Shown here: positions 7,463-14,872 of the stretch, in pieces
Position numbering within the stretch: the first letter of the stretch is position 1
Layout: every line of letters begins with the position of its first letter
Assembly: GCA_964532175.1 (NCBI GenBank)
Contig: CAZHGP010000029.1
Location: 1-16,668 of the forward strand
Origin: JAVZCJ01 sp964532175
Lineage (GTDB): Archaea > Thermoproteota > Nitrososphaeria_A > Caldarchaeales > JAVZCJ01
Reading direction: 5' to 3'
DNA length: 16,668 nucleotides
Notes under the pieces: model-generated
Database searches by the model: none
What the model saw: the letters and a program-made list of their open reading frames with translations, nothing else
What the model was told of the DNA's origin: nothing
Position numbers and translations under genes: made by a program

Positions 7463-8030
7463 AGCTGAAATTATAAGAGAAACAAAAGAAACAAAAATAG
7501 AATTAAGTTTAAATATTGATGGAGAAGGTAAATCTGAAATCGATACTCCAATAGTTTTCCTAAATCATTTACTTAAAACTTTTTCAATTCATAGTTTGAT
7601 TGATTTAAAAATTTTAGCTAAAGGAGATTTATCACATCATATAATAGAAGATGTAGCAATATGTTTAGGTAAAGCAATTGATTCAGCTTTAAAAGATAGG
7701 GATAAAATAAGGAGATTTGGTTATGCTATTGTTCCAATGGATGATTCATTAGCTATTGCTGCAATAGATTTAGTTAAAAGACCTTATGCAAAAATTGATT
7801 TAAAAATTTCAAATGAAAATATTGAAGGTGTTGATTGTGAAGATATAAAACATTTCCTAGAAACATTAGCTTTTTCAATACCAGCTACAATTCATGTAAA
7901 TGTTGAATATGGAATTAATAATCATCATAAAATTGAAGCTTCTTTTAAAGCATTAGCTCTTTCGATAAGAAAAGCAATTAAAATAGATTACGAAAGAAAA
8001 GAAGTTTCAAGTACAAAAGGAGTAATGTGA
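7455..8030 (+). CDS. hisB: Imidazoleglycerol-phosphate dehydratase
   Basis: Dehydrates imidazole glycerol phosphate to imidazole acetol phosphate, using a di-manganese site. The 191-residue single-domain protein keeps the paired metal motifs: H38 and H46 in FLNHLLKTFSIHS, H61-H62-x2-E65 in LSHHIIEDVAICLG, and H157-H158-x2-E161 in NNHHKIEASFKA. RRFGYAIVPMDDSLA and the C-terminal SSTKGVM are also typical. An upstream GTG (7446) is in frame, but ATG 7455 gives the usual MRKAEIIRET start and has AGTGAT just ahead of it, so it is preferred. It overlaps the end of the HAD gene by eight bases. Unlike enterobacterial HisB, there is no N-terminal phosphatase domain; that role may fall to the preceding HAD gene. 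Confidence 0.95.
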   Translation: MRKAEIIRETKETKIELSLNIDGEGKSEIDTPIVFLNHLLKTFSIHSLIDLKILAKGDLSHHIIEDVAICLGKAIDSALKDRDKIRRFGYAIVPMDDSLAIAAIDLVKRPYAKIDLKISNENIEGVDCEDIKHFLETLAFSIPATIHVNVEYGINNHHKIEASFKALALSIRKAIKIDYERKEVSSTKGVM

Positions 8031-8031
8031 T

Positions 8032-8637
8032 ATGGTTAAAGTATTAATAATCGATTATGGTGTTGGAAATTTATTTAGTTTAGAAAATGTTTTTAAAAAA
8101 TTTAAAACAGATGTAAAAATTTTATCTAAACCTAAAAATATTCAAGAATATGATTTAATAATCCTTCCAGGAGTGGGAAATTTTTCAGAAGCTTCAAAAA
8201 ATATCAAATACTTTAAAAAATATCTTGAGGATGCTATAAAAAATGTATCAATAGTTTTAGGTATATGTTTAGGAATGCAACTTTTATTTTCTAAAAGTGA
8301 AGAAGGGAAAGGTGAGGGATTAAAAATCTTGGATGGTAAAGTTGTAAAACTCCCTAATAAAGTAAAGATACCACACATTGGTTGGAATACGATTCAAATA
8401 GTTAAAAATCATGAATTAATTAATGGCATTCCTGATGGGGCATTCTATTATTTTGCACATTCATATTATTCAATTCCTAAAAATAAAGAGGTAATTATTG
8501 CTGAAACTTACTATGGGAAAAATTTTCCATCAATTGTAGCATGGAAGAATGTTTATGGTACTCAATTCCATCCAGAAAAATCAGGAAAATATGGTACTAA
8601 ACTTTTAGAAAATTTATTAAAAAATATTAAAAAGTGA
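8032..8637 (+). CDS. hisH: Imidazole glycerol phosphate synthase, glutaminase subunit
   Basis: A class I glutamine amidotransferase that supplies ammonia to HisF. The 201 residues include the oxyanion loop PGVGNF, the nucleophile elbow GICLGMQLLF with C79, and the catalytic H180 and E182 in GTQFHPEKSG. IPHIGWN and YYFAHSYY are typical HisH blocks. AAAGGAG at 8016-8022 gives a well-spaced ribosome binding site for ATG 8032, one base after the hisB stop. HisF, its partner, is encoded two genes downstream. Confidence 0.95.
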   Translation: MVKVLIIDYGVGNLFSLENVFKKFKTDVKILSKPKNIQEYDLIILPGVGNFSEASKNIKYFKKYLEDAIKNVSIVLGICLGMQLLFSKSEEGKGEGLKILDGKVVKLPNKVKIPHIGWNTIQIVKNHELINGIPDGAFYYFAHSYYSIPKNKEVIIAETYYGKNFPSIVAWKNVYGTQFHPEKSGKYGTKLLENLLKNIKK

Positions 8638-8643
8638 TTTTCC

Positions 8644-9366
8644 ATGCAAATTTTTCCATCTATAGATATAGTTAATGGTAAAGTTGCTAAGCTTACACAA
8701 GGCAAGCTTGAATCGATTAAATTTTATGAAGAATATGGTTCTCCTATAAAAGTTGCTAAAAAATGGGAATCATTAGGAGCAAATGCACTTCATGTAATAG
8801 ATATAGATGCTGCATTAAATATTGGAAATAATAGGAAAATAATTAATGAAATAATCAAATCTGTTAATATTCCAGTTCAAGTTGGCGGAGGAATTAGAAG
8901 TATAGAAGATATAGAGCATTTATTAAATATGGGTGCTAAAAGAGTTATTATTGGTTCTCTTGCATTTAATTCTATTAACATCATTGAAGAAATTTTAAAG
9001 GAATATGGAAAAGAAAGCTTAGTTATTGCATTAGATCATGTTAATGGAATAGTTATGATTAATGGATGGCGATCTTCTACAAAGATAAAAATTGAAGAAG
9101 CTATTAAAAATTTTAAAGATAAAGGAGTTAAATTTTTCTTGGTAACATCTATATTAAGAGATGGTTTACTTTCTGGAACAGATATAGAAATATTGAGGAA
9201 AATATGCCATATTAAGGGAATTGAAATTTTTGCAGCAGGAGGTATAACAACAATGGAAGAAATAAATATATTAAAAAATATAGGAGTTTCAGCTATTATA
9301 ATTGGACGCGCATTATATGAAGGAATATTAAATCTTAAAGAATTAATTGAAAAAATTAAGGAGTGA
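8644..9366 (+). CDS. hisA: ProFAR isomerase (phosphoribosyl-formimino-AICAR-P isomerase)
   Basis: A TIM-barrel Amadori isomerase, 240 residues. The catalytic acid/base pair corresponds to D8 (FPSIDIVNGK) and D131 (IALDHVNG). Phosphate-binding motifs are QVGGGIRS (near 79-86) and FAAGGITT, with SILRDGLLSGTD between them. The duplicated half-barrel pattern shared with HisF is evident. HisA and TrpF/PriA proteins can be related, but the strong HisA blocks and the operon favour HisA. The gene starts six bases after hisH with AAGTGAT as a modest ribosome binding site. Confidence 0.94.
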   Translation: MQIFPSIDIVNGKVAKLTQGKLESIKFYEEYGSPIKVAKKWESLGANALHVIDIDAALNIGNNRKIINEIIKSVNIPVQVGGGIRSIEDIEHLLNMGAKRVIIGSLAFNSINIIEEILKEYGKESLVIALDHVNGIVMINGWRSSTKIKIEEAIKNFKDKGVKFFLVTSILRDGLLSGTDIEILRKICHIKGIEIFAAGGITTMEEINILKNIGVSAIIIGRALYEGILNLKELIEKIKE

Positions 9367-9371
9367 GCAAC

Positions 9372-10178
9372 ATGCCTTTAACAAAAAGAATAATTCCATG
9401 CTTAGATACAGCTTATGGAAAAGTTGTTAAAGGTATACATTTTAAAAATCTAAGAGATGCCGGAGATCCAGTGGAATTAGCAAAATACTATTGTAATGAA
9501 GGAGCTGATGAAATAGTTTTTCTTGATATAACAGCATCGATTGAAAAAAGGAAAATTCTTAAAGATATGGTTCGTAAAGTTGCATATGAATTAACAATTC
9601 CATTTACTGTTGGAGGAGGTATTCGTAGTTTAGAAGATGCTAGAATAGTTTTATGTAATGGAGCTGATAAAGTTTCAATAAATACTGCAGCTATTGAAAA
9701 TCCTAGATTAATAATGAAACTTTCAAAAATTTTTGGTAAACAATGTATTGTTATTGCAATAGATGCAAAAAGAAGGTATGATCTTTATAAAGGAAAAACA
9801 ATAGTAAAAACTAAAGAAGGAAAATGCTGGTTTGAAGTTTATATTTATGGTGGTCGTAAACCAACTGGAATAGATGCTATCAAATGGGCTGAAAAAGCTT
9901 CTAAACTTGGTGCAGGAGAATTGCTTGTTACTTCAATAGATAAAGATGGAACCAGAATGGGATATGATTTAGATCTTATTAAAGCAATAACTAAGAGAGT
10001 AAATATTCCAGTAATAGCTAGTGGTGGTGCTGGAAAAATTGAGCATATCCTTGAAGCTTTTACTATTGCTAAAGCTGATGCGGCTCTTGCTGCATCAATT
10101 TTCCATTATGGTATATATAGAATAAAAAATGTTAAAGAATTTTTATTAAAAAGGGGTGTGAAAGTTCGTCTTGAATGA
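9372..10178 (+). CDS. hisF: Imidazole glycerol phosphate synthase, cyclase subunit
   Basis: Converts PRFAR plus ammonia from HisH to imidazole glycerol phosphate and AICAR; the AICAR goes to purine synthesis. The 268-residue TIM barrel has D12 (RIIPCLDTAYGKVVKG) and D131 (IAIDAKRR) as catalytic aspartates, VGGGIRS and ASGGAG for the phosphates, and SIDKDGTRMGYD. A GTG at 9363 is in frame, but ATG 9372 is preferred: AAGGAGTGA at 9358-9366 is then a properly spaced ribosome binding site and the protein begins with the usual MPLTKRIIPCLD. The loop after D131 is slightly long (YDLYKGKTIVKTKEG). The HisI-fusion gene overlaps its end by eight bases. Confidence 0.96.
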   Translation: MPLTKRIIPCLDTAYGKVVKGIHFKNLRDAGDPVELAKYYCNEGADEIVFLDITASIEKRKILKDMVRKVAYELTIPFTVGGGIRSLEDARIVLCNGADKVSINTAAIENPRLIMKLSKIFGKQCIVIAIDAKRRYDLYKGKTIVKTKEGKCWFEVYIYGGRKPTGIDAIKWAEKASKLGAGELLVTSIDKDGTRMGYDLDLIKAITKRVNIPVIASGGAGKIEHILEAFTIAKADAALAASIFHYGIYRIKNVKEFLLKRGVKVRLE

Positions 10179-11151
10179 AATTAAAATAAATGATTTAGAT
10201 TTTAAAAAGAATAATGGATTAATTCCAGTAATAGTTCAAGATTTTAAAACTAGAAAAGTATTAATGCTCGCATACATGAATGAAATAGCTCTTGAAAAAA
10301 CATTAGAAACTGGATATGCTTTCTATTGGAGTAGGTCTAGGAGAAAAATATGGATGAAAGGAGAAACATCAGGCAATTTTCAAAAAGTAAAAAGGATAAT
10401 TGCTGATTGTGATAATGATGCTATCTTATTAATTGTTGAACAAATTGGTAATGCTTGTCATAAAAATAAAAAATCTTGCTTTCATAATAGAATTTCTGAA
10501 GCAAAAATTTTAGAAGAAAAAATCAATAAAGATTTTTTAAAAAGAATTATAGAATATTATGAAAATGCATACATTATAAAAATGCCTTGGGCTGGTAAAG
10601 ATAAAGAGAAAAATTATATGTATATAGTTAATCCATTAACTGAACATATACCTCCTCCTGAACCTGAAATATTAGAATGGATAGCTGAAATAATAGATAG
10701 AATAACGCTTGATGATTTTGATAAAGTTCTTACAATTGAAGCTTTAGGAATACCTATCGCTACTCTTATAGCTAATAGAAAAGGTAAACCTTTAGCTATA
10801 GTAAGAAAAAGAGTATTTCATGAACCTAGTATGAATGTTCCATCTATAGAATATACTTCTGGGTTTGAAAATGGAAAATATTATTTATATGGTGTTAAAG
10901 AAGGAGAAAGTGTATTATTAATAGATGATACGGTTTCAACAGGAGGTACACTTATAGCATTAATAAAACTTTTAAAAAATTTAAAAATTAGAATAGTAGA
11001 TATCATATGTACTATTGAAAAACCAGATTATGGAGGAGCTAAAATTGTAGAAAAAGAAACTGGAATGAAAATTAAAACTATATTTCAAGTTTTTATTAAA
11101 AATGGAAAACCATATGCAAGATTAAATCCTGAAATATTAAATTTAATTTAA
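10171..11151 (+). CDS. hisI: Phosphoribosyl-AMP cyclohydrolase fused to an HGPRTase-like phosphoribosyltransferase
   Basis: Residues 1-110 are a complete HisI domain: WSRSRRKIWMKGETSGN, the metal motif D79-C80-D81-x-D83, then ACHKNKKSCF with C96 and C103 as zinc ligands. It opens the purine ring of phosphoribosyl-AMP. Residues about 145-326 match the archaeal hypoxanthine/guanine phosphoribosyltransferase family: NPLTEHIPPPEPEIL, VLTIEALGIPIATLIANRKGKPLAIVRKR, and the PRPP loop LLIDDTVSTGGTL (249-261). HisI is usually single or fused to HisE; no HisE sequence is present here. The reading frame is uninterrupted across a charged helical linker (110-145), so this is not a sequencing join visible in the data. 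The TTG start at 10171 is the first possible start after an in-frame stop, with AGGGGTG about twelve bases upstream. Last gene of the operon. Confidence 0.9.
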   Translation: MNEIKINDLDFKKNNGLIPVIVQDFKTRKVLMLAYMNEIALEKTLETGYAFYWSRSRRKIWMKGETSGNFQKVKRIIADCDNDAILLIVEQIGNACHKNKKSCFHNRISEAKILEEKINKDFLKRIIEYYENAYIIKMPWAGKDKEKNYMYIVNPLTEHIPPPEPEILEWIAEIIDRITLDDFDKVLTIEALGIPIATLIANRKGKPLAIVRKRVFHEPSMNVPSIEYTSGFENGKYYLYGVKEGESVLLIDDTVSTGGTLIALIKLLKNLKIRIVDIICTIEKPDYGGAKIVEKETGMKIKTIFQVFIKNGKPYARLNPEILNLI

Positions 11152-11156
11152 AATAA

Positions 11157-11190
11157 AAATTTTTCTTTATTTTTATTTAAATATTTCTTT
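11157..11190 (+). terminator. T-rich tract ending the histidine operon
   Basis: Beginning a few bases after the hisI-fusion stop, the forward strand carries TTTTTCTTTATTTTTATTT followed by further T stretches, with no strong hairpin. Runs of T on the non-template strand are the usual intrinsic terminator of archaeal RNA polymerase. Background AT richness limits certainty. Confidence 0.45.
11176..11184 (+). promoter_or_regulatory. Possible TATA box for the primase-like gene
   Basis: TTTAAATAT lies about 40 bases upstream of the GTG start at 11217 and would place a transcription start near 11206. It sits within the T-rich tract that probably ends the histidine operon. The match to box A is ordinary, and read-through from the operon cannot be excluded. 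Confidence 0.25.
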
Positions 11191-11216
11191 TAATATTTTA
11201 AAAATAGTGATTAAAG

Positions 11217-12605
11217 GTGGATTATGAAGAAGTTAAAAAATTCTATTCAAATCCTTTTATAAGAAAAGAAATTATTAGTTATTGTAAAAATAGATGGATT
11301 GCTATTGAAGGTATGACAAATAAAGATGAAAGAATTTTCATTAGATATTGGAAAAAAGAAAATAAACCTCTTTCTATTAATAATGAAGAAGATATTGATA
11401 AAATTTTTAAAAGTTTCTTTTTCATAAAACCAAGAACTTTTTATGGTTCAATAAATGTTTATTCAAATTTATTTTCTAAAGAAGATTTGGAAAATTCTGA
11501 AAATATTGTTTATTCTTCACCTATTTGGGATATAGATAGTTCTCCAGAATATTGGGAAATAACAATAAAAATTGCAGAAATAATTTTAAATGCATTAGAA
11601 AAAGAAGGAATCGATAAATCTGTTTTTTTAAAATGGAGTGGAAGAGGATGCCATATCCATTTAAATGAAAAGAGTTTTTCAAAAGAAATACTTAAAAAAT
11701 ATAATCCATTAGATATTGCATATTCAATAGTTGAATATATTTGTCGTAAAGTAAAAAATGAATTTTTAGAAATAGCTTCAAAAATTGATGATAAATCTAT
11801 TTTAAAACTTGAAAATAAAATAGATATTAAAAGAGTATTTACAGTTCCACTTTCACTTCATAGAAAATTAGATTTATGTTGTGTATGTTTTAAACCAAAT
11901 GATTTAAATAATTTTAATCTTGATTGGGCAAATCCAAATAATATTAAACATAATCAAGATTGGAAAAAATATGAAGAAGGAGAAGCAGATCAATTAGCTG
12001 AAAAAGCTTTTAAAGAAATAGGAGGGTACTATTTTGTTAAATCTATTGGAAAAGGAGAAATTCAAACTACTATAGGTTTTTCTAAAGATAAAAGTACTTC
12101 ATCTAAAAAAATTAGGATTCAAGCTAAACTTGGAAGATTTCAAGTAATGGCTTTACTTCAAGCAGCAAGATATTTTATTTTAACAAATGATTTAGAAAAA
12201 GCTAAATCTTTTGGTTTAAATAGAGCAATTTTTTATGCATGGGCTAAGCATCGTGGTATAAGTAAGCCACCTTCAAGAAGGAAAATTGAAGTAGGGAAGG
12301 AAATAGCACAATTAAAACAAAAAGAAGAAACTCTTGTTTATATAGGAAATGAAGGAGCATATCTTTCTAAAAGTGGTTGGTTTAAAATAGGAGAAGAAGA
12401 ACAAAAACCTATTGATTATGATAAACAAATAGTTTCAAAAATAGATCCCATTGTTCCATATAAAGAAGCATGGAATGCAGCAATAAAATATCTTAAAAAA
12501 TTTCCAAAGAATGTTTTACTTAATCAACAAAGCTTCTTTAATGAAGTTTATAAACCAATAAGAGATAATTTTATAGAAAAAGTTTATTTAGAATATAGTT
12601 CTTAG
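11217..12605 (+). CDS. Archaeo-eukaryotic primase (AEP) superfamily protein, PriS-like
   Basis: Three AEP motifs are visible in order in the 462 residues: WDIDSS with D105 and D107 (metal site I), LKWSGRGCHIH (139-148, the SGxGxHxH motif II), and KIDIKRVFTVPLSLHRKL with D203, R206 and the SLH at 213-215 (site III, as in PriS R-x-P-x-SLH-x-K). It is longer than typical archaeal PriS (about 330-400) and carries a C-terminal region of about 160 residues rich in Lys and Ala (KIRIQAKLGRFQVMALLQAA, AWAKHRGISKPPSRRK) that I do not recognise. Four cysteine-region residues (LCCVCF, 220-225) might bind metal. It may be a second primase/polymerase beside the canonical PriS, for example for repair or lesion bypass; that is inference. 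Starts at GTG; an ATG at 11224 is out of frame and soon stopped. Convergent with speE, five bases apart. Confidence 0.78.
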   Translation: MDYEEVKKFYSNPFIRKEIISYCKNRWIAIEGMTNKDERIFIRYWKKENKPLSINNEEDIDKIFKSFFFIKPRTFYGSINVYSNLFSKEDLENSENIVYSSPIWDIDSSPEYWEITIKIAEIILNALEKEGIDKSVFLKWSGRGCHIHLNEKSFSKEILKKYNPLDIAYSIVEYICRKVKNEFLEIASKIDDKSILKLENKIDIKRVFTVPLSLHRKLDLCCVCFKPNDLNNFNLDWANPNNIKHNQDWKKYEEGEADQLAEKAFKEIGGYYFVKSIGKGEIQTTIGFSKDKSTSSKKIRIQAKLGRFQVMALLQAARYFILTNDLEKAKSFGLNRAIFYAWAKHRGISKPPSRRKIEVGKEIAQLKQKEETLVYIGNEGAYLSKSGWFKIGEEEQKPIDYDKQIVSKIDPIVPYKEAWNAAIKYLKKFPKNVLLNQQSFFNEVYKPIRDNFIEKVYLEYSS

Positions 12606-12610
12606 AAAAA

Positions 12611-13528
12611 TTATGCAGGCATACTTGGAGGCTTACTGTCTGTAGATATTTTCTCTTCTTTTTCAATAAAATTCTCAAGCTCAGGAGGAAGAGAAAATAA
12701 TACATAATGAATTTTTTCATTATAAAAACGGAGTTTTCCATTTATTTTATTTTTTATTAAAATGCTTAATTCCTTAATATCAATTCCTAATGGATCGTAA
12801 ATATTTGAACCAATAACAAAACCCCAACAAGAATTATATGATGGAATCCACGCATAATATGCTCTTGCTATTTTAAAAACTTTCCTTACAGTATTAAAAA
12901 TTATTGAAAAAACATTTTTACTATAAAATATTGAACTAGCTTGAGTGACTATTAAACCATCTTCTTTTAAGCGTGATTTAGCCAATTCATAAAATTCTTT
13001 TGTATAAAGAAGTTGTGATGGTCCTGCTTCAATCGGATCTGTTACATCTACTATTATTACATCATAAGATTTTTCTTTACTTTTTTTAAGAAATTCTCTT
13101 CCATCATCAAATTCTAAAATTAACCTTTTATCAAAAAATGAATTTTTATGTATTTCTGGAAGGTATTTCTTACATAACTCTACAACTTCTTTATCTAAAT
13201 CAACCATTATAACTTTTTCCACATTATGTTTTAATACTTCTCTTATTGTTGCACCTTCTCCTCCGCCTATAACCAATACTTCTTTTGGATTTGGATGTGT
13301 AATTAATGCTGGATGGACTAGAGATTCATGGTAAATGTATTCATCAATAGTAGAAGATTGAATTTTTCCATCAAGTATTAAGCAAATACCAAAAGGATAA
13401 ATTTCAACAATTTCAACTTTTTGATACTTTGTATGGCCACTATATATAACATTTTTTATTTTGTGCATCACAGCTAGTTCAGGCGTTTGCCATTCTATAA
13501 ACCATATCCAACTTTCTTTATCTTCCAT
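12611..13528 (-). CDS. speE: Polyamine aminopropyltransferase (spermidine synthase family)
   Basis: Transfers the aminopropyl group from decarboxylated AdoMet to an amine such as putrescine, agmatine or a related acceptor. The 305 residues show an N-terminal beta domain with ILDGKIQSSTIDEYIYHESLVHP (D62-E63, Y66-H67-E68), the nucleotide loop VIGGGEGATIREVLKH (87-101), MVDLD, FDDGREFL (D141-D142), and the catalytic DVTDP (D161, D164) followed by GPSQLLYT. WGFVIGS near the end is also typical. An upstream GTG (13537) is in frame but overlaps the ribosome binding site GAGGTG (13540-13535), which is spaced six bases from ATG 13528. Eighteen bases separate it from the SpeD-like gene upstream, so the two are one operon. 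The tail is a short charged and proline-rich extension (KPPSMPA). Acceptor specificity cannot be read from the sequence. Confidence 0.92.
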   Translation of the reverse strand: MEDKESWIWFIEWQTPELAVMHKIKNVIYSGHTKYQKVEIVEIYPFGICLILDGKIQSSTIDEYIYHESLVHPALITHPNPKEVLVIGGGEGATIREVLKHNVEKVIMVDLDKEVVELCKKYLPEIHKNSFFDKRLILEFDDGREFLKKSKEKSYDVIIVDVTDPIEAGPSQLLYTKEFYELAKSRLKEDGLIVTQASSIFYSKNVFSIIFNTVRKVFKIARAYYAWIPSYNSCWGFVIGSNIYDPLGIDIKELSILIKNKINGKLRFYNEKIHYVLFSLPPELENFIEKEEKISTDSKPPSMPA

Positions 13529-13546
13529 TTTTAACACCTCAATCTA

Positions 13547-14872
13547 TTACTCGCTTTTATCTAAATTTAAATATACGATTTTCTTATCTTCTATTTTTAC
13601 TATATTATGCTTTTTAAGCAATCTTAATATTTTTAAACCTTCATTACGAGGTATTTCAAGATCATTGAAAATTTTTGATATTAAAATTTTCCTATTTTCT
13701 AAAAGAAGATTTATTATTTTATAAAAATCTGAATCGAATTTATACATGGATTTTTGTTTCATAGAAATATTTATCTCAAAAAGTGATAATGGGAAAATTT
13801 TATTAATAGAAGTAATAATTTGCATTCTAATAAGATTATCATATGTTGGCTTTATTTTTATACCATAATATTTTTTCTTTCCTACTTTTTTAATAATTAT
13901 TCCATCAGTTTCTATAAATATTTCATTCAATATTTTTTCAATATTTTTTACAAAATCTTTTGTATTCTCATTCAAAGAGTTTTTAATTAATAAAATCATA
14001 TCATGAATATTCTTTCTCTCATTTTCAAAATTATAATAAATTGATTTTACATTACCAAACACTTCTAATAATAAAGGAGATAAGAAAATAGCTTTAATTT
14101 GTTCCTCTTCATTTTTTAACCATGATGGAAATTCTAATATCCTATTATTTTCAGAACCTTTTGGTGTACCTAATAAATAAAGCAATTTACATAAGTTTTT
14201 ATCATTAACATAAAGTTCAAATATTTTATTCCCTTTTTTATTTATTTTTGGTTTTATTATTGCATTTACTTTTAATAAATTTATTTTTTTCTTTAGAATT
14301 TCTAATATGTATTTATTCTTATGATAAATAGAAAAGCATTTTAAATCATTATGCAAATATCCATTTGCAATAATAAAACCAATTAAATTTACTAAAATTA
14401 AAAATTTCTCGTTTGTATTAATTAATGGAAGCAAATTTCTTTTCTTTAACCATTCATTTAATTCTTTATCAATATCATTTTCACTTAAAACAATTTTTGA
14501 TTGAAAAACATCATCTTTTAAATTTCTCGGTAAAAATGTAATTTCAAAATTTTTTGGTTTAAACATTTTAATAAATTCATGTATAGAATTTATTGGATAT
14601 CCTGTACAACTATAAATATCAAGGAAAAGAGAATAATTTTCTGGAAAAGTATTAACAATTATATGAGAATCTGCAATAAGAGCAACAATTGTAACTCCTT
14701 TTCCTCCTTCTTCAAATTTTTTATAAAAAAGTTTAATTAATTTCATTCTTCCTTGAATTATGGAAGAAATTAAAGTTGAAAGAATGAATTTTTCATTTTC
14801 TAAAAGTTTTGGATCACAACCTGTTAAAGTTGCATAAATTGATAAATGTGTATTAAAGCTTATGGTTTTCAT
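13547..14872 (-). CDS. SpeD-like domain fused to degenerate LAGLIDADG domain and winged helix
   Basis: Residues 1-116 align by eye with prokaryotic AdoMet decarboxylase proenzymes: HLSIYATLTGCDPKLL, GKGVTIVALIADSH, NTFPE and LDIYSCTG. The pyruvoyl-forming serine would be S69 (ADSH) and the catalytic Cys is C89, but the conserved HTWPE histidine is N74. From about 155 a homing-endonuclease-like fold follows: NLIGFIIANGYL (162-173), YVNDKNLCKLLYLLGTPKGS and FPSWLKNEEEQIKAIFLSPLLLEVFG. The acidic residues expected at the ends of both LAGLIDADG helices are lost (N170 and F272), so cleavage is unlikely and DNA binding more so, as in WhiA. Residues 380-436 resemble a winged helix (ISKIFNDLEIPRNEGLKILRLLKKHNIV). 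AGGTGA (14884-14879) sits six bases before ATG 14872. It overlaps the small upstream ORF by four bases and precedes speE. It could be the operon's decarboxylase, its regulator, or both. Confidence 0.72.
   Translation of the reverse strand: MKTISFNTHLSIYATLTGCDPKLLENEKFILSTLISSIIQGRMKLIKLFYKKFEEGGKGVTIVALIADSHIIVNTFPENYSLFLDIYSCTGYPINSIHEFIKMFKPKNFEITFLPRNLKDDVFQSKIVLSENDIDKELNEWLKKRNLLPLINTNEKFLILVNLIGFIIANGYLHNDLKCFSIYHKNKYILEILKKKINLLKVNAIIKPKINKKGNKIFELYVNDKNLCKLLYLLGTPKGSENNRILEFPSWLKNEEEQIKAIFLSPLLLEVFGNVKSIYYNFENERKNIHDMILLIKNSLNENTKDFVKNIEKILNEIFIETDGIIIKKVGKKKYYGIKIKPTYDNLIRMQIITSINKIFPLSLFEINISMKQKSMYKFDSDFYKIINLLLENRKILISKIFNDLEIPRNEGLKILRLLKKHNIVKIEDKKIVYLNLDKSE

Noticed and set aside
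13461..13724. 87-codon forward frame across the speE start and the SpeD-like gene end
   Set aside because: It runs antisense through two supported genes, has no motif, and its position matches chance openness in AT-rich DNA.
14000..14872. LAGLIDADG part as an intein or homing-endonuclease insertion in speD
   Set aside because: The SpeD-like domain is complete before residue 117, no SpeD sequence resumes afterwards, no splice-junction residues are evident, and the catalytic acids are lost.
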